Assembly: GCA_937948705.1 (NCBI GenBank)
Contig: CALECF010000064.1
Coordinates: forward strand, 1 to 7,313
DNA from: an uncultured Anaerosolibacter sp.
Lineage (GTDB): Bacteria; Bacillota_A; Clostridia; Peptostreptococcales; Thermotaleaceae
Length of the DNA stretch: 7,313 bases
Reading direction: 5' to 3'
The position numbers were made by a program, and so were the translations under genes. The notes under the pieces were generated by a model. It was given only the letters and a program-made list of their open reading frames with translations. It was not told the origin of the DNA and did not search any database. Positions within the stretch are counted from its first letter, which is position 1, and each line of letters begins with the position of its first letter. Shown piece by piece: positions 1-6,250 of the stretch.

Positions 1-495
1 TGTTAATGTTACAGCCCCAAAAGGAAGGCTGATAGCCTCCTTCATTTTTCTGTTTTCTACCCATGCCAATTCTGTGCTGCCACCGCCAATGTCTACGATT
101 ACACAATTCTCAATTTTAATACTGTTAATCACACCCATGTAATCCAGATACGCCTCTTCTTCGCCAGAGATCACACGAAAATCAAAGCCGGTTTCTAGCT
201 TGATTTTATCTAAAAAGGCCTGTTGGTTTACTGCATTTCGAACAGCAGCCGTTGCAATGGCAAAGATTTTATCTGCCTTATGGGCTTCTATCAATTTCTT
301 AAAGAGCTTTAAAGTATACAGGGTTCTTTTGATAGCCAGAGGTTTCAAGGTCATTTCCTCCCCCATATCTTCACTGAGTCTCACCATCTCTTTTGCTTGA
401 TCCATCATCTTATAGGAACCATCTTCGTAGATTTTCATAATAATCATCCTTACAGAGTTGGAACCCAAATCTATAATAGCAATTTTCTTTTTCAT
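1..495 (-). CDS. ppx: Ppx/GppA family phosphatase (exopolyphosphatase), N-terminal part, cut by the window edge
   Basis: The Ppx/GppA family has an ASKHA (actin/Hsp70-like) fold. Its members release phosphate from the ends of polyphosphate chains or hydrolyse guanosine pentaphosphate in the cytoplasm. The 165 residues present begin MKKKIAIIDLGSNSVRM, the family's phosphate-1 motif (DLGSNS, residues 9-14). They continue with ATAAVRNA (81-88), ISGEEEA (109-115) and the phosphate-2 loop DIGGGSTE (135-142), and remain open at position 1, so the C-terminal part lies outside the window. The ATG start is set by a GAAGGTG ribosome binding site overlapping the ppk stop codon. The gap to ppk is 11 bases, so the two are almost certainly one operon with coupled translation. 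Sequence alone does not separate exopolyphosphatase from GppA activity; adjacency to ppk favours polyphosphate. All motifs seen are intact. Confidence 0.92.
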   Translation of the reverse strand, partial: MKKKIAIIDLGSNSVRMIIMKIYEDGSYKMMDQAKEMVRLSEDMGEEMTLKPLAIKRTLYTLKLFKKLIEAHKADKIFAIATAAVRNAVNQQAFLDKIKLETGFDFRVISGEEEAYLDYMGVINSIKIENCVIVDIGGGSTELAWVENRKMKEAISLPFGAVTLT

Positions 496-506
496 AGCTT
501 CACCTT

Positions 507-2672
507 CTATTCTTCCTTGCGATCCATCGCCACCTCGTCAGCACCGTGATCACCGTTTGACAAAATTGGTTCAAATAAGGGTTTACCGATCTCTTTATTA
601 TATTGCTTAACACCTTCATGGGCAATGTGACAAAACTCATTTTGAGAATGTCTGTGTTTCTTCCCTCTTCTATCAATCTTTTTATACTTCCCCTCTGCAT
701 TTAAAAGCCTTGCTTTTACATTATCTTCTAATGTAATCTGCAATATACGAATCACGCGTTCCTTCATTTGTTTTTCTTCTACAGGAAAAAGTAGTTCTAC
801 CCGTCTGTCTAAATTTCTTGGCATCAAATCTGCACTGGAAAGATATACATTTTCTCTGCCTCCATTATAGAAATAAAAAATTCTACTGTGCTCTAAGAAA
901 CGACCCACAATACTCCTAACGCTAATATTATCGCTTACTCCTTCTATTCCCGCTCTCAAGCAGCAGATTCCACGTACAGCTAGATCAATTCTCACGCCTA
1001 CAGCCGATGCCCGATACAATGCTAAAATAATCTCTTTGTCTACCAGCGAATTCATCTTAGCAATAATTCTTCCTTTTCCCCCTGCAAGACAATTTTGACT
1101 TTCTTGCTCAATCATCTTCAAAAAACTATTTCTCAAACCCTTGGGAGCCGTTTCAATCTTATACCAGCCTGGAGGCTCAGAGTACCCTGAAAGCATATTA
1201 AATACAGCGGATACATCTGAACCAAAGAGCTCACTGCAGGTAAACATCCCTATATCTGTGTAAAATTTTGCAGTAATATCGTTATAATTCCCTGTTCCTA
1301 AATGAACATATCGCTTAATCCCTGATTCTTCTTGACGTACCACCAAAATGATTTTACAATGAGTTTTTAATCCTACTAGCCCATAGATTACATGACATCC
1401 GGCTTTCTCCAGCCTTTTTGCCCATTGGATATTATTCTCCTCATCAAAGCGAGCCTTTACCTCTACCAGAACAGTGACCTGTTTTCCTTTTTCTGCCGCC
1501 TCCTCTAATGCCTTTACAATCGGCGAATCTCCACTAACCCGATATAAGGTTTGTTTAATTGCCAGTACCTTTGGATCCTGCGCTGCATGTTTTACAAAAG
1601 CCACCACCGGATCAAAGGATTCATATGGATGGTGGAGCAAAATATCTCTTTTACTGATGGCTTCAAAAATATCCTCTTCTCCCAAAAGATCTCCAGGAAT
1701 CTGTGGATCATTATCCGTATATTTAAGATGGTCATATCCTTCAAAACCATATATTTTCATTAGGAATGACAAGTCTAGTGGACCATTGATATAATAAATA
1801 TCTCCATGATGGATTTCTAATTCATCTGTTAGCAGTTCTACTAGACGACCATCCATTTTTTCATCTACTTCTAGTCGTATAGCGGCTCCCCATTTTCTCA
1901 TTTTAAGAGACTTTTCAATCTCAATTAATAAATCCTCTGCTTCTTCCTCTTCAAGGCCCAGATCCGCATTTCGGGTAATTCGATAGGCATAGGCACAAAT
2001 TACATCTTTTCCTTGAAATAGCTTATCAATGTTCATAATAATTGCTTCTTCTAACAAAACAAAGCATCTTTTTTCCGCATCTACAGAGGGTAATTCAATC
2101 AATCTAGGCAATACAGAAGGGACCTGCACTGTAGCAAAAATAGGTCCTGCACCTTCATCTCTATCGCTTATGAAAGTACCTATATTTAGACTCTTGTTAA
2201 GAATCAAAGGAAAGGGCCTACTAGAATCTACGGCCATAGGGGTTAGTACAGGATACACCCTCTCCAGAAAATAGTTGTCAAGATAAGACAATTGTTCCTT
2301 GGTAAAATCTTCCCGGTAGAGAATTCGAATCCCATTTCGTTTTAACCCGGGCAAGAGGGCACGATTAAAGGAAGTATACTGTTCATCTACCATCCTATGG
2401 GCTCTTATAGAGATTCTTTTCAATTGATGCTTTGGCGTCAATCCTGAAGGATCTGCTTTGCTAAATCCTGCATCCACCTGATCCTTGAGAGATGCTACCC
2501 GTATCATAAAAAATTCATCAAGGTTAGAGCTTACAATGGACAAGAATTTGAGTCGTTCAAAAAGAGGGTTCTTTCGATCTCTCGCCTCCTCCAGCACCCG
2601 ATCATTAAATTCCAGCCAACTTAGCTCTCGGCTAATAAAGTATTCTGGTTTGTCAAAATTCATCTTATTCAT
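507..2672 (-). CDS. ppk: Polyphosphate kinase 1 (PPK1)
   Basis: PPK1 reversibly transfers the gamma-phosphate of ATP to growing polyphosphate through a phosphohistidine intermediate. The 721-residue protein shows the usual domain order: N-terminal domain (about 10-115, with ISRELSWLEFN and SSNLDEFFMIR), head domain (about 120-315), and two phospholipase-D-like C domains (about 325-510 and 515-660). Key residues match E. coli PPK with a near-constant offset: N50, R378, R408, the phosphohistidine H438 in KTHCK, H457 in VHLGTGNYN, Y471, R567 and H595 in FLEHSR. The protein should therefore be active. The chosen ATG has an AGAGGAAG ribosome binding site 8 bases upstream; an alternative ATG three codons later is too far from it. 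The tail after about residue 680 is polar and longer than I expect for the family. ppx follows at once. Regulation by phosphate is plausible from the family but not shown here. Confidence 0.97.
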   Translation of the reverse strand: MNKMNFDKPEYFISRELSWLEFNDRVLEEARDRKNPLFERLKFLSIVSSNLDEFFMIRVASLKDQVDAGFSKADPSGLTPKHQLKRISIRAHRMVDEQYTSFNRALLPGLKRNGIRILYREDFTKEQLSYLDNYFLERVYPVLTPMAVDSSRPFPLILNKSLNIGTFISDRDEGAGPIFATVQVPSVLPRLIELPSVDAEKRCFVLLEEAIIMNIDKLFQGKDVICAYAYRITRNADLGLEEEEAEDLLIEIEKSLKMRKWGAAIRLEVDEKMDGRLVELLTDELEIHHGDIYYINGPLDLSFLMKIYGFEGYDHLKYTDNDPQIPGDLLGEEDIFEAISKRDILLHHPYESFDPVVAFVKHAAQDPKVLAIKQTLYRVSGDSPIVKALEEAAEKGKQVTVLVEVKARFDEENNIQWAKRLEKAGCHVIYGLVGLKTHCKIILVVRQEESGIKRYVHLGTGNYNDITAKFYTDIGMFTCSELFGSDVSAVFNMLSGYSEPPGWYKIETAPKGLRNSFLKMIEQESQNCLAGGKGRIIAKMNSLVDKEIILALYRASAVGVRIDLAVRGICCLRAGIEGVSDNISVRSIVGRFLEHSRIFYFYNGGRENVYLSSADLMPRNLDRRVELLFPVEEKQMKERVIRILQITLEDNVKARLLNAEGKYKKIDRRGKKHRHSQNEFCHIAHEGVKQYNKEIGKPLFEPILSNGDHGADEVAMDRKEE

Positions 2673-2871
2673 ATGTCTTACTTCCTCTTTATTTTCATAG
2701 TTTGAGTAATACCAAAATTGCTTTACAAAATCGGATAATAAAAGGTTTAAACACTACTAAATCATCTTTTCTCACCTGTTAAACAGTCTCGTGAAACCAT
2801 CCATTATAATTATATTACCCACATTCTATCGGATGCATCATTCCTATTTAGAAATAAAAACAGATTATTAC

Positions 2872-2908
2872 ATTATACACTATTCTAATAAACTAACAGG
2901 TCTGACAG
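2872..2908 (-). promoter_or_regulatory. Candidate activator-dependent promoter for ppk-ppx
   Basis: Reading leftward, an exact TATAAT (complement of 2872-2877) has no recognisable TTGACA at the right distance. Where the -35 should be there are two direct CTGTYA repeats: CTGTCAG, two bases, then CTGTTAG (complement of 2893-2908). A good -10 with a poor -35 beside short direct repeats is the usual look of a promoter needing an activator, and ppk genes are often phosphate-regulated through PhoB/PhoP. However, the repeat period is 9 bases, not the 11 of known Pho boxes, and the resulting leader would be about 190 bases. Treat this as a weak candidate. Confidence 0.25.
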
Positions 2909-3020
2909 ATTCTTCTTCAAGAATTCCATGTGAATGATAACATATACAGGGGCTTTCTTTGCTAATACTATATAAATAAAGCAAAATTTTTTAACAGGAT
3001 TTATTGAAGTTTTACTTTTA

Positions 3021-3044
3021 TTGTGTAATTTTACACCTTATAAT
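3021..3044 (+). promoter_or_regulatory. Esterase promoter -10 box with an overlapping Rex-like palindrome
   Basis: An exact TATAAT lies at 3039-3044; the -35 region at the normal distance (TTTTAT, 3016-3021) is poor. Immediately upstream is a perfect inverted repeat, GTGTAA-TT-TTACAC (3023-3036). Set against the published Rex operator form TTGTGAA-N4-TTCACAA, the 18 bases at 3021-3038 match 10 of the 14 defined positions, with one symmetric pair of changes. A repressor bound there would cover the spacer and block RNA polymerase. Neither the operator's identity nor promoter use is proven. Confidence 0.4.
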
Positions 3045-3050
3045 AGAACT

Positions 3051-3058
3051 AGGAGGTG
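3051..3058 (+). promoter_or_regulatory. Ribosome binding site fixing the esterase TTG start
   Basis: AGGAGGTG is a near-perfect Shine-Dalgarno sequence six bases before the TTG at 3065. The upstream in-frame GTG at 3056 lies inside this site and cannot be the start. If the TATAAT at 3039-3044 is the promoter, transcription would begin at about 3051, leaving a leader of only about 14 bases with the ribosome binding site at its extreme 5' end. Confidence 0.75.
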
Positions 3059-3064
3059 TTACTA

Positions 3065-3736
3065 TTGAAAGGGTGTTTATTGATTCACGGATATACGGGA
3101 GGTCCATTTGAAGTTGAGCCTCTAGCGCAACGATTGCAAACAGAAGGTTATTATACTTTATGTCCTACTTTACATGGTCATGGAGGTGTACGTAAAAACC
3201 TACGCTACTCTTCCTATGAAAAGTGGTTAGAATCTGCTGAAAATGCATATATAGAACTAACAAAACAATGTGATGATATTGCAATTATAGGTTTTTCCAT
3301 GGGTGGACTATTGACCTTCCCGCTGGCTCATAAATATAAGCCTAAATGTATTGTCACAATGAGTACTCCGATCTATTGCATCGATTTTAAAAATCTGATG
3401 GAAGATCTTCTTCTAAAAATTCGCACAAGGGATGTTCAACGTTTAAAAGAATATTTCTATTCTTGTTTCACGCCTATGGTGGCTAACTTGAATTTTCGCA
3501 TTTTACTTCACCATTCAAAACGCTTAATTCCCCAACTGAATATGCCAGCGATGGTAGTTCAAGGGCAAAAGGATCCTGTTGTAAAGGCTAAAAGTGCTCG
3601 GTTTATTTATAATAAAATTCCTTCTAATCAGAAAGAGCTCTATTTTTATGAATACAGCACGCATCAACTACATTACAGTAGTGAAAAAGAAGCGATTTAC
3701 GATAATATTATACGCTTTGTAAAGCAGCATGGATAA
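3065..3736 (+). CDS. Alpha/beta-hydrolase, Est30-like carboxylesterase
   Basis: This 223-residue cytoplasmic serine hydrolase resembles the small carboxylesterase/monoacylglycerol lipase group typified by Geobacillus Est30, which cleaves short-chain esters. Numbered from the TTG start, the sequence shows the oxyanion-hole strand LLIHGYTGGP (about 5-14), the segment CPTLHGHGG (33-41), the nucleophile elbow GFSMGG with S78, the acid in GQKDPVV with D170, and the catalytic H200 in YSTHQL near the C-terminus. All three catalytic residues are therefore present. There is no signal peptide or membrane segment, and the length is slightly below that of Est30. The TTG start follows a strong AGGAGGTG at the proper distance. 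The next gene starts 96 bases later with its own promoter-like sequence, so co-transcription is possible but not required. The natural substrate cannot be inferred. Confidence 0.9.
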   Translation: MKGCLLIHGYTGGPFEVEPLAQRLQTEGYYTLCPTLHGHGGVRKNLRYSSYEKWLESAENAYIELTKQCDDIAIIGFSMGGLLTFPLAHKYKPKCIVTMSTPIYCIDFKNLMEDLLLKIRTRDVQRLKEYFYSCFTPMVANLNFRILLHHSKRLIPQLNMPAMVVQGQKDPVVKAKSARFIYNKIPSNQKELYFYEYSTHQLHYSSEKEAIYDNIIRFVKQHG

Positions 3737-3764
3737 TATGCAAACCACTCTTCTTTCCATAAAT

Positions 3765-3800
3765 TTGGTTAATTTCTATGATTTATGGTATCATAGAAAT
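3765..3800 (+). promoter_or_regulatory. Promoter of the UPF0173 gene with an overlapping 11-bp inverted repeat
   Basis: TTGGTT (3765-3770), an 18-base spacer and TATCAT (3789-3794) preceded by TG at 3786-3787 make a plausible extended -10 sigma-A promoter, with a start near 3801. Superimposed is an exact inverted repeat: ATTTCTATGAT (3772-3782), a 7-base spacer, ATCATAGAAAT (3790-3800). The right arm covers most of the -10 and the left arm lies in the promoter spacer, the classic position for a repressor site. As RNA it would form an A+U-rich hairpin with no following U-tract, so it is a poor terminator for the esterase gene. Confidence 0.55.
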
Positions 3801-3817
3801 AGAAACCATTGAACCTT

Positions 3818-3825
3818 AAGGAGAT
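3818..3825 (+). promoter_or_regulatory. Ribosome binding site fixing the UPF0173 ATG start
   Basis: AAGGAGAT is a strong Shine-Dalgarno sequence nine bases (measured from AAGGAG) before the ATG at 3833. Two earlier in-frame candidates, a TTG at 3809 and an ATG at 3824, lie upstream of or directly against this site and are therefore rejected as starts. Confidence 0.8.
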
Positions 3826-3832
3826 GATCAGA

Positions 3833-4510
3833 ATGAAACTGCGATACTTAGGTCATGCTTCTTTCTATGTAGAAGAAGGAAGCTTTAAAGCGCTTGTGGA
3901 TCCGTTTATATCTAATAATCCCAATTCACCGGTAAAGGCCTCTGATTTTAATGATATAACCCATATATTTGTTACACATGGCCATGGGGATCATTTAGGA
4001 GATACTGTAACCATCGCAAATCGTACCAATGCCACAGTGATCACTAATTATGAAATTGCCACCTATTTAAGCGGAAAGGGCGTTCCTACTCATCCTATGC
4101 ATATTGGTGGCAGGACTAAATTTGATTTTGGAACGGTTAAAATGGCCCCTGCACTTCATGGTTCGGCGATTGAGACAATCAGTGGATTGATCTACGGCGG
4201 CAACCCTTGCGGCTTTGTCATTGAGGTAAATGGCAAGAAATTGTACCATGCCGGTGATACGGGGTTAACCATGGATATGCAGCTCCTGGCCATCGAAGAT
4301 ATTGACGTGGCCCTGCTACCTATCGGAGGCAACTTTACTATGGATATTGAAGATGCAGTACGAGCAGTTGGATTTATTCAACCTAAGAAGGTCATTCCAA
4401 TGCACTATGACACTTTTCCTGTGATTACTGCAGATCCAGAAACCTTTAAAGAGAAGGTTCAGGACGTAGAAACCATTATTCTTAATCCTGGAGAAGTCTT
4501 TGAGTTTTAA
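3833..4510 (+). CDS. UPF0173 (YtkL-type) metal-dependent hydrolase
   Basis: This 225-residue cytoplasmic protein has the metallo-beta-lactamase fold and matches the UPF0173 family, annotated as metal-dependent hydrolases without an agreed substrate. It begins [14 protein letters not shown], the usual family opening, followed by the strand [11 protein letters not shown] (20-30). The metal-binding signature is [10 protein letters not shown], with H49, H51, D53 and H54. Further ligands are probably H109 in ALHGS, D142 in HAGDTG, and H191 in IPMHYDTFP. All expected dinuclear-metal ligands are present, so it should be catalytically competent. Length is normal for the family. It ends just before a strong terminator and is probably transcribed alone from the promoter at 3765-3800. 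The reaction is unknown; neither neighbour gives a useful clue. Confidence 0.93.
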   Translation: MKLRYLGHASFYVEEGSFKALVDPFISNNPNSPVKASDFNDITHIFVTHGHGDHLGDTVTIANRTNATVITNYEIATYLSGKGVPTHPMHIGGRTKFDFGTVKMAPALHGSAIETISGLIYGGNPCGFVIEVNGKKLYHAGDTGLTMDMQLLAIEDIDVALLPIGGNFTMDIEDAVRAVGFIQPKKVIPMHYDTFPVITADPETFKEKVQDVETIILNPGEVFEF

Positions 4511-4530
4511 CAAGATGCTTAATCTTAATC

Positions 4531-4560
4531 AAAACCCCTCATGTTACTATGAGGGGTTTT
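4531..4560. terminator. Bidirectional rho-independent terminator
   Basis: A perfect 12-bp inverted repeat, AAAACCCCTCAT (4531-4542) and ATGAGGGGTTTT (4549-4560), encloses a 6-base loop. The GC-rich core has A-tracts on one side and T-tracts on the other, so it works in both directions. It ends the UPF0173 gene (stop 20 bases upstream) and the convergent aminotransferase gene (stop about 50 bases away). Confidence 0.9.
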
Positions 4561-4588
4561 CTAGAAACTAAAACTTTATTACAGCTTG

Positions 4589-4613
4589 AAGCTTAGCAGT
4601 TGTTAAGCTTTTT
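4589..4613 (+). terminator. Possible second, weaker plus-strand terminator
   Basis: AAGCTTAGC (4589-4597) pairs with GTTAAGCTT (4602-4610), nine pairs including one G-U, around a 4-base loop. It is followed by more Ts, so a run of five Ts ends at 4613. The T-run overlaps the aminotransferase stop codon. It could act as a backup to the terminator at 4531-4560 for plus-strand transcripts; there is no U-tract in the other direction. Confidence 0.4.
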
Positions 4614-5685
4614 ATAGTTGATACAAAATCCCAAAAAGGATATCTAAAAAATAATTATTCATCTCATCGGTTCCTAAAGTTACTCTAATACAGGTTTGAT
4701 ATTTTTCATGAAGAATAGGTTTTATCACGATCCCACGCTCTAGCAAGCGTGTATAAATCTCCATGCTGTCCATACCCGTATTGATCATAATAAAATTTCC
4801 GCTAGAATTAAAATAGGATATGCCTTGTTTTTCTAATTGCTTAATCATCAATTCCTTACTCTTCTGATTAGAATACTTGATTTTACCAATATGAATAGGG
4901 TCCTCTAGGCTTGCCTCTGCAGCAATCAAACCCAATGTATTTGTATTAAAGAGCAAGCGTGTAGCCTCTAACTTCTCAATGATATCGCCTTTTCCTACAA
5001 CATATCCGATTCTACAGGCAGCCAATCCGTAGATCTTTGAAAATGATCTGACTGCTAATACATTCTTTTTATCGACATATCGAATCCCACTAACGTGGGC
5101 ATATTCATATTCAGCATAAGCTTCATCCAGCACTAAAATCACATGTTCAGGCAGGGTCTCTATAAATCTCTCCAAGGCCAATCCCGATATAAAAGCTCCT
5201 GTAGGATTATTCGGATTACATAAAAATATCATTTTTGTTTTCTCTGTAATCGCTCCCTGAACCTCTTCTAAATCAAAATTTCCCATTCTCATATCTAAAA
5301 ATTTACAGACACCTTGACCCCGACCAACGGCTACAGCGTAGTTGTCATAAGTAGGCGTAGGTATGATTACCTCATCCCCTTTCTGCAACAGTCCTCTCAC
5401 GATTAGGTCAATAATTTCATCTGCTCCATTGCCGATTAGAATTTGTTCTGTTTTTATATCCCAAAGATTGCAAAGCTTACGCTTCAGACTGGCAGCTTGA
5501 GGGTCTGGATAAAACTGTAAGTTTTCAACAGCTTCCTTTATAACCTCTAAAGCTTTTGGCGAGGGTCCGTAAACATTTTCATTATTCGATAGCTTGACAA
5601 TCAGCTCTTTATTTAAAATTGTTTTAATCTCTTTTTCCGGATACTCCTTGATATTTAATAGATTGGGAATGCTTCGTATGTCCAT
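4612..5685 (-). CDS. hisC: HisC-like class I/II aminotransferase (histidinol-phosphate aminotransferase)
   Basis: HisC transfers an amino group from glutamate to imidazole-acetol phosphate, giving histidinol phosphate, using pyridoxal phosphate (PLP). The 357-residue length is typical. Visible motifs are KLSNNENVYGPSP (31-43), GNGADEII (85-92), CNPNNPTG (156-163), LDEAYAEY (186-193), the Schiff-base lysine K217 in SFSKIYGLAACRIGY with R225, and RVTLGT (334-339) with the substrate-carboxylate arginine R334. The PLP site is intact. The N-terminal stretch keeps a Tyr-Pro (15-16) but lacks the PGK that usually follows in HisC. No other histidine gene is in the window, so a related activity (aromatic amino acid, or CobD-like) cannot be excluded. 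The ATG follows an AAGGGGGA ribosome binding site, and an excellent promoter lies about 70-100 bases upstream. It is convergent with the UPF0173 gene. Confidence 0.8.
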   Translation of the reverse strand: MDIRSIPNLLNIKEYPEKEIKTILNKELIVKLSNNENVYGPSPKALEVIKEAVENLQFYPDPQAASLKRKLCNLWDIKTEQILIGNGADEIIDLIVRGLLQKGDEVIIPTPTYDNYAVAVGRGQGVCKFLDMRMGNFDLEEVQGAITEKTKMIFLCNPNNPTGAFISGLALERFIETLPEHVILVLDEAYAEYEYAHVSGIRYVDKKNVLAVRSFSKIYGLAACRIGYVVGKGDIIEKLEATRLLFNTNTLGLIAAEASLEDPIHIGKIKYSNQKSKELMIKQLEKQGISYFNSSGNFIMINTGMDSMEIYTRLLERGIVIKPILHEKYQTCIRVTLGTDEMNNYFLDILFGILYQL

Positions 5686-5753
5686 AATTTTCCCCCTTGC
5701 AGAACCATGAACCCAGCGGTCATTGTCTTAAAATTCTTGAAAATAATAAACCA

Positions 5754-5782
5754 ATTATATCAACTTTCAATTTTTATGTCAA
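5754..5782 (-). promoter_or_regulatory. Consensus sigma-A promoter of the hisC-like gene
   Basis: On the minus strand there is an exact TTGACA (complement of 5777-5782), a 17-base spacer, and an exact TATAAT (complement of 5754-5759) preceded by TG one base away, making an extended -10. Transcription should start near 5747, giving a leader of about 60 bases. It lies directly after the stop codon of the membrane-protein gene with no terminator between, so the aminotransferase gene may also receive read-through. I see no T-box or leader peptide in the short 5' UTR. Confidence 0.88.
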
Positions 5783-5789
5783 CAAATCA

Positions 5790-6158
5790 TTAATTTACCG
5801 CTTCAATGTAAAATCCTGCAATGGTTAAAATTAAACCCATCAATATTAATAATACCGCAAAATTTAAATCCAGCTGTTTATTACTTTTATCATAACCTAT
5901 AAATCTATCAGGCCCTGTTAAATCAATGCGATAAGCTGCTTGTGGTGGTCCACTGTTTTTTGAAGGACCAGACATAAAGCCAGAAATGGTTGTATCCCCA
6001 CCGAAGATTCCTAGAAGGCCAACTGCAAGAGACACGATTCCCACTCCGAGCATTCCCTTCCACAGTGTTATGTCTACTATATAGAGGATTAACATAATAC
6101 CCCCTGCACCTATTAAACTTACCACTATCTGTTTGGCTACATTCAATATCCATTTCAT
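5790..6158 (-). CDS. Small integral membrane protein of unknown function
   Basis: I do not recognise a family. The 122-residue product has three hydrophobic segments: about 9-30 (VAKQIVVSLIGAGG onward), 35-54 (glycine-rich, MLGVGIVSLAVGLLGIFGG) and 98-118 (FAVLLILMGLILTIAGF). Between the second and third is a polar loop of about 43 residues containing GPSKNSGPP, RIDLTGPDRF and GYDKSNKQ. Positive charges at the N-terminus and in the loop suggest that both face the cytoplasm. There is no signal peptidase site, cysteine or obvious catalytic motif. The ATG follows a strong purine-rich ribosome binding site. It lies 92 bases after the hydrogenase gene in the same orientation, with no clear terminator between, so the two may be co-transcribed; a hydrogenase-related role would be only guilt by association. 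Confidence 0.75.
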   Translation of the reverse strand: MKWILNVAKQIVVSLIGAGGIMLILYIVDITLWKGMLGVGIVSLAVGLLGIFGGDTTISGFMSGPSKNSGPPQAAYRIDLTGPDRFIGYDKSNKQLDLNFAVLLILMGLILTIAGFYIEAVN

Positions 6159-6164
6159 ATGATT

Positions 6165-6174
6165 CCCCCCCTTT
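6165..6174 (-). promoter_or_regulatory. Ribosome binding site with a run of seven G
   Basis: The minus strand reads AAAGGGGGGG six bases before the membrane-protein ATG. It should bind 16S rRNA well. A G7 homopolymer can change length during replication, which would shift Shine-Dalgarno spacing. This is only a possibility; no reading frame is altered. Confidence 0.6.
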
Positions 6175-6205
6175 ATATCATTATCTCATAAGTCACTGTG
6201 TAATA

Positions 6206-6233
6206 CCATATTATGGATATCCATGAAAATGGT
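6206..6233. promoter_or_regulatory. Cluster of alternating CCAT/ATGG half-sites between hydrogenase and membrane-protein genes
   Basis: In 28 bases the plus strand carries CCAT, ATGG, CCAT, ATGG in alternation. This forms overlapping symmetric elements: CCATA-T-TATGG (6206-6216), the 12-bp palindrome ATGGATATCCAT (6213-6224), and CCAT-GAAA-ATGG (6221-6232). It could be an operator for a promoter of the membrane-protein gene, or a small structured element between co-transcribed genes. No clear -35/-10 pair accompanies it, and A+T-rich DNA yields short palindromes by chance. Confidence 0.2.
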
Positions 6234-6250
6234 TTCCCTTAAAGTGGATT

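Larger units (their letters stand above)
2673..3064. other. Divergent intergenic region between ppk and the esterase gene
   Basis: This A+T-rich stretch of about 390 bases contains no convincing open reading frame or RNA gene. It must hold the promoters of the ppk operon (leftward) and of the esterase (rightward). TATAAT-like hexamers are frequent, including two abutting minus-strand copies at 2803-2814, but none on the minus strand has a good -35. The 7-mer TAACAGG occurs three times: at 2894 and 2992 on plus, and at 2775-2781 on minus. At 2776-2786 the copy lies within CTGTTAAACAG, itself the centre of a longer imperfect inverted repeat with TTTCTCAC on the left and GTGAAA on the right (about 2768-2796). 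If transcribed toward ppk, this would be a small bulged hairpin in the leader; as DNA it could be an operator. Confidence 0.6.

Noticed and set aside
500..700. Minus-strand open frame of 66 codons overlapping the 3' end of ppk
   Set aside because: It is in another frame of the same strand, within ppk, whose frame is fixed by conserved motifs.
1474..1794. Plus-strand open frame of 106 codons antisense to ppk
   Set aside because: It lies opposite the conserved catalytic part of PPK1, and its product shows no family features.
2803..2814. Two abutting minus-strand TATAAT boxes as a ppk promoter
   Set aside because: No -35-like hexamer exists at 16-18 bases from either; such hexamers are expected by chance in this A+T-rich stretch.
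3809..3832. Upstream TTG start adding eight residues to the UPF0173 protein
   Set aside because: The added residues are encoded by the ribosome binding site itself, and family members begin at the [15 protein letters not shown] sequence.
5686..5747. T-box or histidine attenuator ahead of the hisC-like gene
   Set aside because: The leader is only about 60 bases, has no T-box consensus, no run of histidine codons and no terminator hairpin.
6213..6224. 12-bp palindrome ATGGATATCCAT as a stand-alone operator
   Set aside because: A 12-bp perfect palindrome is expected about once or twice by chance in a window this size; it is kept only as part of a low-confidence cluster.
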